A stretch of DNA of 64,000 nucleotides from Sipunculus nudus (GCA_026874595.1 CM049314.1:38725729-38789728); one strand, 5' to 3'; positions 24,086-35,429 are shown, counted from the first letter of the stretch. The notes: generated by a model not told the origin, from the letters alone. Numbers and translations are program-made.

Positions 24086-24620
24086 AGCGTTGATCCAGCT
24101 TAAAATCCAAAACCTGGTGGAATCCAGGGGGCACATGAGACAGAGTGAGCACATCTGGAGATTATGGATCGGACGGTTAGATTTAACTGGGGAGTGAATG
24201 GCGGCCGGGAGGAATGAATACATATCGAACAGGCAGTCAACAAGAGGCCCATTCACAACCTGGAACAAGTTGGCGCCAAGAATGTCCGGCTTGCCGCCAG
24301 CATTCACACATCTACATTGCTGTTTGCCCGCCATATGTAACTTGAGATCGCGGTCTTTTTGCGCTCTTTTCGGACCGAAATGTCGCCCATTATGAGAGCA
24401 TCGATTCCTCCCTTCTCCCGTCATGTCTGCCGTCGATAACCCTAAACTAGAAACTTTGGTAACGCCAAGGATAAATATATCAGGAAATATAAGACGACAT
24501 GTGGTTTGACGCTTGTGTCAACTGTGCCACATTCCGACCTCCATGCTATAGAAATAAGACTCGCGCCAAATTCAATTTGACATCATACTGAGGCCGAGAC
24601 GAATTTAAAATATGACACGA
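24086..24620. other. High-complexity segment, candidate regulatory block
   Basis: Balanced composition; the minus strand is open for 121 codons (24059-24424) without a recognised domain, and the plus strand for 65 codons. No consensus splice sites frame either. An ancient exon or regulatory element is possible. Confidence 0.25.
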
Positions 24621-24839
24621 TGTTCAAGCCCCTGACGTGTGAACATCATAATGTGGGGGTCCAGAAAAAATATTTTTAAGGCCAGTAAATGAAATGTTAA
24701 ATAAAGAACGATATATATAAACCGATTAGAAAACTACGATGTGTAAAGGGTAATTTAAAGCTTATAAACGCCACAGTTTAACCAGCTTACACATTGATTT
24801 GCCTAATTTACTCGGTGAAAAGATAACAAACGCAACAAA

Positions 24840-25057
24840 GAGTCGCCCGTTTCACTCTGCCCATGCACCACACAGTAACCTCCTCCACACTTTTCTTCGT
24901 GCCCCACATATAGCAGCCCTCTCCAAACTTTTTTCTATACACCACACTGTAGCACCCTCCACACTTTTGTCAATACATCACATTGCACCCCCCCCCCACA
25001 CACACACACTTTTGTCTATGCATAACATTTTATCTCCTCCACACTTTGTCTATTCAA
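24840..25057. repeat. 34-bp minisatellite B, diverged left part
   Basis: Repeats of CTCCACACTTTTGTCTATAC ACCACA type, with units near 34 bp, match the main array at 27461-29620 in phase and content (ACTTTGTC, ATACACCACA). It is separated from the main array only by the hAT-like insertion at 25058-27452, so both parts are one original satellite. Confidence 0.7.
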
Positions 25058-26631
25058 CATAGGCGTAGATCCTGGGGGGAGGGGGGTATATATACCCCCC
25101 AATATTTGACAAGGGGGTATGGCCCATTGTATTATACCCCCCCCCAATGTTTTGACTGTGTGTAGGATAAAATGGGGATTTTCAGTTTTTTTTCACACTT
25201 TAAAACCCTGCCACAGAATTCATAATTAAAATGGGATGTCTTCAGTTTTTGCTATCAAAATGCTTGGATTTTAAACAGTGGAAGAGGAAAACCCACAAAT
25301 ATGCTGAAGAAACATAAATCAATAAGTTACCACATTAGTCACCTTTGGCTTAACACCGCCTTTGCCTGAACTAAATCAAAGAACGAAACTAATTATTTTG
25401 TAAATATTTTAACCCTTTGGATGTCGGTGATCATTATCATAGACAAAGTGTAAACCCATCATCTAATAAGCAAACATAAAAGATCACATGCTTTACAATA
25501 TGCTTTTCATAAGTGGAGAAAATCTGCTTACTTAATTAGTGTAGCATATTTCTTCCTAAGATATGTATTCAACAAATTTAAAAAATGACTCAATGTATAC
25601 ATTTCAGAAAACATCATCCTTTTGTTAATATTCATCTGCTTGAACTGGAAGAATGAATTTAACAAACTGAAAAGTTAACATCAATTGCCCATAATTCAAA
25701 TAGGTTTCCTAATGAAATTTCTTAGATAATATGGATGTGATGTGAAAAATCTTGATACTAGAAATATTTTGCAATGTCTTATGGGTTTACCAAAATGAGA
25801 AATAGCATAATTTTGGTGAGAATTATTTGGATAGCATAGGAATTATCTGGTACCAATAGTCTAAGCTATGCACTTCTGTCCTCAGATCTTGTACCTACAA
25901 CAAGTCACATTATCACACTGAAGGGTTGTGTACACTGACATCAGTTATTTTATGTAAAATCGAAGCATTTTTAAGTTTGATAGGTATATATATGTTGACT
26001 TACTTTTAATGAGGAAATAATTGGTCGCGAAAAACTATCGATATACTAGGGGGGAAAAATTAGGCTTACCTCCTAGGCCTAGCTAGATAATTTGGTTTGG
26101 CCGAAATTATTCTGAACGAGTAGCTGTGGCGACTGCTATCAATCACCATACAGAATAGCTCAGGAAAGGAATTATTTCAGGGAGTTGGAGGCAGGCCTAA
26201 CAGGCCTATAGGCCTATTATATGCATGGTAAATATGGACAGATTCTTGAGTCACAATAAGTCGTGTAGCCCTTAACTCGAGAGAAAATCTAATGCATGGG
26301 GTATTCATTTCACTTTTATTTCACCATAGGAAAGGTTTCCAAAGATGTAGGCCTATGTGCGAAAGTTATAATCTCTTGTTCATTGTGTTATAGGTGCTCC
26401 TTTTATTGTGTGACACGGGCGTTACTCGTGTAGTTTAATCCGTACTGGTTGAACTCTCGTCATGTAAGCCTTGGTTTTCACGCCTGGTCGTGGGTCACGT
26501 GAAGAGCCTGGTGTGTGGAGATACACAGCGATGTCTTACTAGAGAATTCCTGAAGCGGGTGTTTACTGTGATTGGGCAAGAATATATAGACTGTTCGAGA
26601 AGTGGAAGATTCCCGGTTTGGGGTGTAAAGT

Positions 26632-26639
26632 TATATAAA
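26632..26639 (+). promoter_or_regulatory. TATA box of the nested unit
   Basis: TATATAAA followed by AGGGGCTGTTG; a start site would be expected near 26662-26670 (GGGGGCAGACAGCAG). It is one of the best-placed TATA boxes in the window because poly(A) signals lie 400 bp downstream. Confidence 0.5.
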
Positions 26640-26730
26640 GGGGCTGTTGTTTAGAACCAGGGGGCAGACAGCAGAGCAGATTCCAGCGGACACAGAAGCG
26701 TATGTCAGATTCTAAGACCTTATCCGACGA

Positions 26731-26913
26731 ATGCGGCAATTATACATTTTCAAAGACTTTCTCCTGGATTTTATGCAAACCAGGCTGAACTCTTGTGCAG
26801 TTCCTAACATCCACAAGTCAATGCTGGATGACATCGACATTATGAAACTAGCCAAGGTGTTTGCTTCCAGATCAGAATCGCAAAATCAAGTTTGGCAGTT
26901 TCACTTAAGTTAA
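26731..26913 (+). CDS. Small ORF in the nested unit, unknown
   Basis: Sixty codons starting MRQLYIFKDFLLDFMQTRLN and ending before TAA, located 60-240 bp after the predicted start site and upstream of the poly(A) signals. An earlier ATG (26702) opens a different 28-codon frame. No domain is recognised. It may be a chance frame within an LTR. Confidence 0.15.
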   Translation: MRQLYIFKDFLLDFMQTRLNSCAVPNIHKSMLDDIDIMKLAKVFASRSESQNQVWQFHLS

Positions 26914-27037
26914 CATCACCTCATCAACAAACAACATCTAGTTCTTATATATAGCGTCTATCTTCAGTTTTATGTGGGACATATTTTACAGTGTACTATA
27001 TCATTTTGTTTGTGTCTGTTCGGCTCCAACATGTCAA

Positions 27038-27047
27038 AATAAATAAA
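27038..27047 (+). terminator. Overlapping AATAAA poly(A) signals
   Basis: Two overlapping AATAAA hexamers with a T/G-containing stretch 15-35 bases downstream (CTGTCTTTACTTTATTCATT). Confidence 0.45.
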
Positions 27048-27460
27048 CGGAATTGCTATAACTGTCTTTACTTTATTCATTGCTGCTTTTTAATTTTTCT
27101 AAATCTATGAAGCCATGTTTATGCCAATGGGAATAAGAATTAAGCAAAAAAGGCACTAAGAGGCTTATCGTTCGTATTTGAGCAGATGTATTTAAAAGTA
27201 TGAAAATAAGGTGAGTAAATAAATGCTGAAAAAAATTATTTCATTATCCTACAAAGATGTCATATTCAATGGTGTCTCGTACGTTCATTTTAATCAAAAT
27301 TTCGCTTAAAGTATTCATCAAATTGCACCAATTCACTTTGAAAAAACCCAAAAACTTCCAGCTTCTGAGGGGGGAACTCCCCCCCCCCCCCCCCCCAGAC
27401 ATCCCCTGTAGCGCATACCCCCCAATGAAAAAAAAACTTTTCTACGCCACTGCTATTCAA

Positions 27461-29620
27461 CAAATAGCAATCCCTTCGACACTTTTGTCTATACACCACT
27501 TTATAGCCCCATCCGCACTTTGTCCTTTCAAATTTGTCAATTCATCATTTAGAAACCATGTCAGATTTTCACCATACACCATACAGAAACCACGTCAGAC
27601 TTTGTCCATTCACCTTATATAAACCACGTCAGACTTTGTCCATTCACCACATAGAAACCACGTCAGACTTTGTCCATTCACCTTATAGAAACCACGTCAG
27701 ACTTTGTCCATTCACCACATAGAAACTACGTCAGACGTTGTCTATACGCCACATAGAAACCACGGCAGACTTTGTCCATTCACCACATAGAACCCACGTC
27801 ATATTTTGTCCATTCACTACAAAGAAACAACGTCAGACGTTGTCTATACACCACATAGAAACCACCTCAGACTTTGTATATTCAACACATAGAAACAACT
27901 TCAGACTCTGTCCATTCACCACAGAGAAACCACGTCAGACGTTGTCCATTCACCACATAGAAACAACGTCAGACTTTGTCCATTTACCTTATAGAAACCA
28001 CGTCATACATTGTCCATTTACCACATAGAAACTACGTCAGACATTGTTTATACACCACATAGAAACCACGTCAGACTTTGTCCATTCACCTTATAGAAAC
28101 CACGTCATACATTGTCCATTCACCACATAGAAACTACGTCAGACGTTGTCTATACACCACATAGAAACCACGGCAGACTTTGTCCATTCACCTTATAGAA
28201 ACCACGTCATACATTGTCCATTCACCACATAGAAACTACGTCAGACGTTGTCTATACACCACATAGAAACCACGTCAGACTTTGTCCATTCACCACAGAG
28301 AAACCACGCAGACTTTGTCCATTCACCACATAGAAACCACGTCAGACTTTGTCCATTCACCTTATAGACACCACGTCATACTTTGTCAATTCACCAAATA
28401 GAAACTACGTCAGACGTTGTCTATACACCACATAGAAACCACGTCAGACTTTGTCCATTCACCTTATAGACACCACGTCATACTTTGTCAATTCACCACA
28501 TAGAAACTACGTCAGACGTTGTCTATACACCACATAGAAACCACGTCATACATTGTCCATTCACCACATAGAAACTACGTCAGACGTTGTCTATACACCA
28601 CATAGAAACCACGGCAGACTTTGTCCATTCACCTTATAGAAACCACGTCATACATTGTCCATTCACCACATAGAAACTACGTCAGACGTTGTCTATACAC
28701 CACATAGAAACCACGTCAGACTTTGTCCATTCACCACAGAGAAACCACGTCAGACTTTGTCCATTCACCACATAGAAACCACGTCAGACTTTGTCCATTC
28801 ACCTTATAGACACCACGTCATACTTTGTCAATTCACCACATAGAAACTACGTCAGACGTTGTCTATACACCACATAGAAACCACGTCAGACTTTGTCCAT
28901 TCACCTTATAGACACCACGTCATACTCTGTCAATTCACCAAATAGAAACTACGTCAGACGTTGTCTATACACCACATAGAAACCACGGCAGACTTTGTCA
29001 ATTCACCAAATAGAAACCACGTCATACATTGTCCATTCACCACATAGAAACTACGTCAGACGTTGTCTATACACCACATAGAAACGACGTCAGACTTTGT
29101 CCATTCACCACAGAGAAACCACGTCAGACTTTGTCCATTCACCACATAGAAACCACGTCAGACTTTGTCCATTCACCTTATAGACACCACGTCATACTTT
29201 GTCAATTCACCACATAGAAACTACGTCAGACGTTGTCTATACACCACATAGAAACCACGGCAGACTTTGTCCATTCACCTTATAGAAACCACGTCATACA
29301 TTGTCCATTCACCACATAGAAACTACGTCAGACGTTGTCTATACACCACATAGAAACCACGTCAGACTTTGTCCATTCACCACAGAGAAACCACGTCAGA
29401 CTTTGTCCATTCACCACATAGAAACCACGTCAGACTTTGTCCATTCACCTAATAGACACCACGTCATACTTTGTCAATTCACCAAATAGAAACTACGTCA
29501 GACGTTGTCTATACACCGTTTAGAAACCACGTCGTACTTTGTCCATACACCACATAGAAACCACGTCAGACTTTGTCAAATCGCCATATAGAAACCACCT
29601 CCGACATTGTCCACACAGCA
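27461..29620. repeat. 34-bp minisatellite B, main array, about 63 copies with higher-order repeats
   Basis: The unit is 34 bp: AGAAACCACGTCAGACTTTG followed by TCCATTCACCACAT. Three unit types recur: GTCAGACTTTGTCCATTCAC, GTCATACATTGTCCATTCAC and GTCAGACGTTGTCTATACAC with ACTACGTC. They are arranged in blocks: near-identical stretches beginning at 28655, 29029 and 29301 are 374 bp (11 units) and 272 bp (8 units) apart, which shows amplification of multi-unit blocks. Edge units (27480-27600, 29510-29620) are more diverged. Every unit carries an ACGTCA half-site. Confidence 0.95.
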
Positions 29621-29639
29621 CAAATGTCAATGCATGGTC

Positions 29640-31000
29640 ATCTAACACTTAAGTCGTTGAAACTTTCTAAGGTATTAGCTTCATATGATCACTGTCATCC
29701 CGGACTCTAATATCTATCTGGATTTAATATCAATTTGTTGCCACATTATTCTTAATTCCCGTCTCCCTTTGACACTTTGGTCCCCTTGAAGGTACAGAGA
29801 AAGCGTGTGATGCATGTCGGAGTCTCTAGAGGACTGGCCCGAGGAGAGTGAATGTGATATGGTCCGTGGTTTCTCACACCCTGGTATACGTATAACAAAG
29901 ACGCCTTGTCAAGACGCTTGATTTTTCTGTCGCCGGATCGACACTTCATGTAGACACCTGACAACACGATTTTTGAAAATCTTATACCGACCACATACAT
30001 ATATACAGGCCGGCTTTGCCGAGGCCTGGCGTAAACTGAAATTCAACTTTGTTTATATAGTATGTAGTGTATATTATGTGTTCAACATGTTACGCGAAGC
30101 CCCATGCTGTGTGTTGTGTTGGCGAATTCACTCTGAGAGAGGGGGCTAATTTGCGACCGTGTCGATAGTCGGTGAAGCTTGTAGCCACACTTGGCTTTCA
30201 ATTGGTGCGATTGAGTCTGTGAATGCCGCAGTTAGCACGACACAGTTGACTTGCCGACTGTATAGGCCCTTGTGAGACCCGCAATGAATTAGGAGTCTGA
30301 TTTATCAGGACCGCGTTCTATGCTCTTGTCGGCCAAGAAGGCCCTGTTAACAGTGCGGACATAAAGAGACGCACAAAAGGCCGAGTGCGTGGCTTTGTAT
30401 GCTGCTTTTGTTGTTATTTTTGTGTGTATTGTATAGAAAGCAATGGCACGGTCTCTGTGAGAGAGACCAACTCATATGCGACCATCCATCAAGCCCGAGA
30501 GCTTTTGTAGCAAACATCAGTCTGTTTCAAAGGCGCATTGAGTAAAACCACGGCGAGTGTGTGCTATTCAGTCGGCTCTTTTACCATCACCGAGCCACAC
30601 TATGACTTTGAACAATGCCAGTCGTTTATTTTTGCAGGCAAATATCTCCCTCATTCAAATATCTTTTCAACTCTCTCTCCGTGACTGAGTCATTTAGATC
30701 ACATTATGGCCACAAGTTCACGCATACGCCTTCCTAAAAGGCGTGTATACAGTGTAAGAGCCACACACACGCATAGTGGACGCTGCTGGGGCTTGTCCGG
30801 TCTGCTCCCGTATTTGTGTATATGTGTGCGCTTGTACGTGCGTAATATCATTTCTAGGAGTACCGTGTTACGTCCCCCAGTTCGGGATACACGCAGATAT
30901 ATGCACGGAACCTTGGTGGCGCCACACGCACGGTAGGTTGAAACATTTGCTTGGGGTCTTGGTTTAGTCTCGGTTTCGTGCTGTTATATCTGATTCTTGT
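29640..31000. other. High-complexity island, candidate regulatory block
   Basis: Balanced composition with CpG-containing words and no simple repeats for over 1 kb. The middle third (30100-30690) has no long frame in any register, which argues against a coding exon. The right part has plus frames of 63-76 codons (30706-30967) with no recognised domain. It could be an enhancer cluster or untranslated exon. Confidence 0.3.
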
Positions 31001-31569
31001 TGACAGCTCTGCTGGTGTATATATGTCCTTATATGTTATTACCTGGCAGGGTTACACACGCGCCATGTAACTGGTGTCGTCGCTCGGGCTGGAAGGTGAA
31101 TTCAGATTTTACATTGAAATATCTGTCTGGCACATGTTGACGTAATTTAAGGGTACAATCCTTGAAATATGGGAAAGCACGTGAATTTTGGTGTTTGGGT
31201 AACAACACAGAAATAGCTAGTTTAATAGCCTACCTCTCACTTGGGAATTATTCCTTCCTGAATATGATTCGGCTTAGCCGTTCTGACAGGGGAGTTTGAT
31301 ATTGTCCGTGTGTGCGTGTGTCGTTGATTTGACCATTCTTTATCTTTTGTTCAATCCCTGAGTGATGTTTATGGTGTTCAACAGACACCTGTGGTCTCGG
31401 TTTTAGCAAACATTCCTACTAATTTGTGAGGATCACAAAAATTAAAAAACCTCCCTATAAGAATCGATTCATGTTTCCTTTTGTGTGTATGGATAGTGGT
31501 GGGTATATATCCTAAAACATATACTCTATATATCCAATTATATAGATTATATTATATAATCCATATGAT

Positions 31570-31571
31570 AC

Positions 31572-31637
<66 letters not shown>

Positions 31638-31652
31638 AAGAGAGAGAGAGAG
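31570..31652. repeat. Compound (CA)n(AT)n(GA)n microsatellite
   Basis: (CA)n at 31570-31583, (AT)n at 31587-31627 and (GA)n at 31628-31652 follow one another without spacer. Confidence 0.95.
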
Positions 31653-31825
31653 AACCTTCGTTTGGTTTTCCTGTACATGCACGCACTGACATATGTATAT
31701 CTATTTAGTTGTGTGTGTATGTAAAAATGAATATTGTACACTATGATAAAGATGATGTGTCAAACATACGTCATTGCGATAACACGACAATTTCGTGTGA
31801 ATATCGATAATAAAATAAACACATG

Positions 31826-31895
31826 AACACACACACAAACACGCACACACACTTATATATAATACATATATATATTTATATATATAAATATATTT
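31826..31895. repeat. (CA)n and AT-rich repeat
   Basis: ACACACACAAACACGCACAC followed by TATATAATAC/ATATATATTT degenerate AT repeats. Confidence 0.75.
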
Positions 31896-32199
31896 AACAC
31901 AAATGTGTGTACCACGGCAGGAAGCACGGGAGCAATGGATATATCGGACTAGTAGTTTAACGCTGTATATCGTGTTCCGTGTCGTATGAATACACTGGGA
32001 ACAGCTGCGGCGAAGTTACACAACACCCAAACGGACAATATGTCATTAAATATATTAAACATGACGCTTAGCGCACGACACTATTCTATTTTACGGCAAA
32101 CAACTGAATAATAGACGTAAAGAGAGATGATAAAAAAGGCCTCACGCCACAATAACCTCCGATTCAATACAAGGCACACAGAGACAGTATAAAGAATAT

Positions 32200-32760
32200 A
32201 AGCGAGAACGGAAGATAACCCAGTTGGTAGGAACACTGCGGGACTGTGCGTACGCTTCTTTGCAATTGGAGCTGGTTTTATTTACAGCACCAAAGCTATT
32301 CGCGCATTATTCCCAACAATAATAACCATTGTGCTGGTCAGGACTGCAAAATACCCGTCAGTGTTGTCAGCTAAACCGGAGCGATGGTGTTCAAATTGAC
32401 TTGATTCAAATGGTTTTGTCTTTTTTTTTGCGCTTGTAATTATATATTGTCTGCGTGAAAGCTGCCTTTTTATGAATTCCTAACATTGGAGCTAGTTGCC
32501 GGCGTCGAGCAGACAAAACACTGCTTGGTACAGGGACAAATTGATAGAGATGATTTGATTGTTATACAAACTATTTTATATTATATTTTATGGGAAAGGT
32601 ACACATTAACAACCCGGGGCTTAATTGTAGCTGCTTCTTTACCTTCGTTTAAAGAGGTGCAAATTAATAAAGATGTATTTAATTACACCTGCTTCATAAT
32701 CAACCTTTATAGATACAAATGAGTGGCTAATTATGAATACCTCACCTCAGTTTAATCTAA
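32200..32760. other. Candidate regulatory block rich in homeodomain-type words
   Basis: Contains clustered TAAT words and E-boxes, for example AATTAATAAAG (32662) and TTAATTACACCTG (32677-32690), in otherwise balanced sequence. A plus frame of 78 codons (32486-32722) crosses it without a domain. Motif clustering is suggestive only. Confidence 0.3.
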
Positions 32761-33179
32761 GTAATCTTCAATCTACGGCGACAGGTCAAGCACAAGTATT
32801 ACATTACAGTTGGAACCCGGAGCCGTATTAGCTATGTATATGCGGCTGGCTTGTACAAAAAAAAAGGCTGACTTCAGAGCAAGCCGAGTTTCGTGGCTCG
32901 ATCTGGCTTGCAAAATGTCGGCTGGCTTAAACTGACCTGAAAGCCTGTTCATTAGACGATGTGACAAAGTACCCGTTTTATTTACACAATTCATCTATAT
33001 TACGTGTGACATATATCATCTATTGTATATTTAACTAGTGTGTAATTAAATTTCGAATATAGTTTATCCTGGTGGTTTCAAGGAAGAAAAATAACAAAAC
33101 CTGAAAATATGTTTCGGACACTTTTACTTGTAAAAAATGTATAATTTTGTATTAATTTTTTGTCTAAAACCAAAACGAG

Positions 33180-33335
33180 CTACACAGAACCGGCACATTC
33201 CGGCTTAATGTAATATCGGCGGCACCTCGTGATAAACTCGGCCCGGGTCGATCTCTACTCGGCTGGCGGCGCAAAATGGCGGCGGCGCCAGCATCTACGT
33301 CCATAGTCAATGTGTCAAAGTTTATTTCAGTTTAG
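33180..33335 (+). promoter_or_regulatory. CpG-rich spot with YY1 motif, possible promoter/first exon
   Basis: An isolated GC- and CpG-rich stretch ends in GCAAAATGGCGGCGGCG (33271-33287), a perfect YY1 consensus (AAAATGGCGGC) and also a strong translation start context. The ATG at 33276 opens a 19-codon frame, MAAAPASTSIVNVSKFISV, ending at 33335. YY1 sites overlapping the initiator ATG are common in housekeeping first exons. No clear splice donor follows, so gene status is doubtful. Confidence 0.25.
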
Positions 33336-33940
33336 TCGAGTGTATTTTACCTGTTATCAATTTGTCATTAACTTACGTCTATGGCAAAAGCGTCACACTT
33401 ACATACGGCCAATCAGGCGTAAGGGTTTTAATCATGTTTATTTACTGCAAGGAATAAATAATATGTTCCCGTCAGGATCATTCGTTTCATTTCAGGGTAA
33501 CGGTTCCTACTTCAGTCAAATAAACATTAGTTTTATCCGAGTTATTTAATTTTATAATCAAGTTTTTTTACGGAGGGTGAATCACTGGAATGTAACTCCG
33601 TAAATTGGTAAACATACTTAATAATTTGTAGTCATTTAATGGTATCTAATGTAGTACAACGAAATTGGATACAGTTTCACATGTGAGGAGTTTGAGCCTA
33701 TATAGCAGTTATGCAATAAGCTTATAGCCAGTCATGTTTACTGGTCTTAATTTCTAGTTTTATATGTATTCGAAAATGTCTTTAATTTTAAAATAGTTTA
33801 ATGGGTGTTTAATACGTCGAATAATGTATCATAGAAGGGATCCAAATAAAAGGGAAAGTATCCAAATATAATATGCACCATTAATAGAATGACGAGCCTG
33901 TTAATATTGCTCATTCACTTTATATACAGCAGCTAAAAGC
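33336..33940. other. AT-rich spacer
   Basis: Short frames only; nothing recognised apart from an AT-rich composition. Confidence 0.6.
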
Positions 33941-33946
33941 TATTTG

Positions 33947-34197
33947 GGCCTTGGCAGTTCAGTGGTTACAAACTCGGCTCTTTCCGCTAGCGAGCGGGGT
34001 TCAATTCCCGGCGTGATTACAAGAGTGGGTTGTATTTGCCCGTCCAAGGGTGGTGGTTTTCTCCGGGTACTCCGGCTTTCCTTCACCTATACCGACTACT
34101 GAACGCCACAATCTGATCCATACACATCAAGTGCCTGGCATTTTTAATTTATAGCTATTTGTGCGATCCGTGTAAAACAAATACAGCTTAAAACAAA
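33947..34197 (+). repeat. tRNA-derived SINE
   Basis: The head has an A-box-like TGGCAGTTCAGTGG (33952-33965) and a B box GGGTTCAATTCCC (34007-34018), the spacing of a tRNA-type Pol III promoter. It is followed by the body GGTGGTTTTCTCCGGGTACT (34052-34071) and CCGGCTTTCC, a module widespread in mollusc and cnidarian SINEs, and a tail near 34195 with AAAACAAATACAGCTTAAAA. It is not a tRNA gene: the acceptor ends do not pair. Confidence 0.75.
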
Positions 34198-34347
34198 TGT
34201 GTATTTTAGGGCGTGGATGAGGGCTTATAAACGGAGGGAGGCTTAAATATTTGATATCTGAGAAAGAAACCTTATATCCACTGAAATGTGGAACTCTAAC
34301 AGAGTGAACTGCATGGTATACTTTCAGATATCAATCCGGATACAACC

Positions 34348-34671
34348 GTGACCTGTTACCCTGTTGTATACAGATTCTCACCGCTATTATGCAGTTCTAA
34401 GATTCTCCTGCTTATAACGTTTAGCAGTGACGCAATCCGCGCATATTTGTACAAAACAAATTTCTCCCAGGGTTCCAATTGTTTTCCTCCATCATTCCTT
34501 GCAACAGCAATTAATCTGGCACCCAGTGTTAAAAGTTTTCAACAGCTAGTATTCATGACTCTCTGTGGTTATGGTCTGGTAATTGTTCCTCTAAGGAATC
34601 TGACCAAGCATCGCTTAATTTACGGCACTACCATTCACAAAGCTGATACAATATACACATTAATTCACTGA
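34348..34671 (+). pseudogene. Weak non-LTR retrotransposon C-terminal relic
   Basis: A 107-codon frame includes CFPPSFLATAINLAPSVKSFQ, loosely matching the W-N-x-L-P...P-S-V-x-x-F-K motif that follows the reverse transcriptase in many LINE proteins. The Trp is missing and no reverse transcriptase lies upstream. It may be chance. Confidence 0.15.
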
Positions 34672-34866
34672 CTAGCAGCTAGTGTTGAAATTTGTAGCAG
34701 ATCAAATTAAACTGTTCGCTCTGGGTCAAGGAGCAACAATACTAGAGTTCTGTATCTCTTTCATCCAACGGTGAAGAAACGCCAGGCACTTAACGGATGG
34801 TGAAAGTGCAATGTATTGTGGGATCTGACAGTGAGGCGCAGTCAATTTTTAAACATATCCGCACGC

Positions 34867-34869
<3 letters not shown>

Positions 34870-34911
<42 letters not shown>

Positions 34912-34946
34912 CATACATACATACATACATACATACATACATACAT
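34870..34946. repeat. (AT)n followed by (CATA)n
   Basis: (AT)n at 34871-34906 passes directly into about ten CATA units at 34907-34946. Confidence 0.95.
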
Positions 34947-35386
34947 TGGTTTGCTCAATATTCGCGAGGTTACAATATCGCAATTGCAATTTTACAATGT
35001 TACGTGTTTAGCAAGGCCTCTTGTTTTCGCGATTGCACCATGCGTACTATACTTTCTTGTAGGAATTATTTATCATGCTGGCAAACAACTTTACAATTTG
35101 AAAAGAACCAGCGAACATCCAACGAGTAATGTTTCTTGCTCTGTACAGGGAGATAATGTAAAAGATCTCATATTATTCATCAAAATATTTTTTTTTAAAT
35201 ATGGATAGCATAAAAGATCTGTTATCATAGATAATTTCAAACTTCACCACGACACAGGTATATAGTGAATGTATATACGAGATGCTTAGATCGGGCGTCG
35301 TTTTCACGAGGGTCTTGTTTTCGCGATATTTTTACTTTCGCGAAAATCGCGAATTTTGAAACCCTCGCGAAGAAAGTATATATAAA

Positions 35387-35389
<3 letters not shown>

Positions 35390-35429
<40 letters not shown>
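35390..35429. repeat. (GT)n microsatellite
   Basis: About 19 GT dinucleotides. The adjoining frames on both strands (Val-Cys runs plus, Thr-His runs minus) are artefacts. Confidence 0.95.

Larger units (their letters stand above)
26384..27075 (+). mobile_element. Possible solo LTR or mini-gene nested in the hAT-like element
   Basis: Between 26384 and 27075 the sequence becomes more balanced and has a complete Pol II layout: a TATA box at 26632-26639, about 400 bp of transcribed-looking sequence, and overlapping AATAAA signals at 27038-27047. The unit starts with TG and is flanked by TTCAT on both sides (26379-26383 and 27076-27080), which would fit a 5-bp retrotransposon duplication. It ends in TA rather than the usual CA. 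A shifted alternative (TTTAT duplication) is almost as good, so the boundaries are uncertain. Confidence 0.4.
25058..27452. mobile_element. hAT-like non-autonomous element, 2.4 kb, with 8-bp target duplication
   Basis: The left end CATAGGCGTAGA and the right end (minus strand, CAGTGGCGTAGA) match in 10 of 12 positions. Immediately outside both ends is the same octamer, CTATTCAA (25050-25057 and 27453-27460). Terminal CA-N-N-GGCG repeats with an 8-bp duplication are the hAT signature. G/C runs sit just inside each end (25074-25087 and 27379-27396). No hAT transposase or BED zinc finger is visible. The right half holds a separate LTR-like unit. Confidence 0.85.

Noticed and set aside
27461-29620. 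34-bp repeats of CRISPR-like length
   Set aside because: The units are directly adjacent without unique spacers, the window is eukaryotic, and there are no cas genes. It is a tandem minisatellite.
29775-29796. miR-133-like TTGGTCCCCTT
   Set aside because: Eleven bases match but the rest of the mature sequence does not, and no complementary arm was found.
33952-34020. A genuine tRNA gene
   Set aside because: A and B boxes are present, but the acceptor stem does not close and a SINE body follows, so it is a tRNA-derived SINE.
34348-34671. Full LINE element
   Set aside because: Only a faint C-terminal motif can be seen; no reverse transcriptase or endonuclease domains occur nearby, so only a low-confidence relic is listed.
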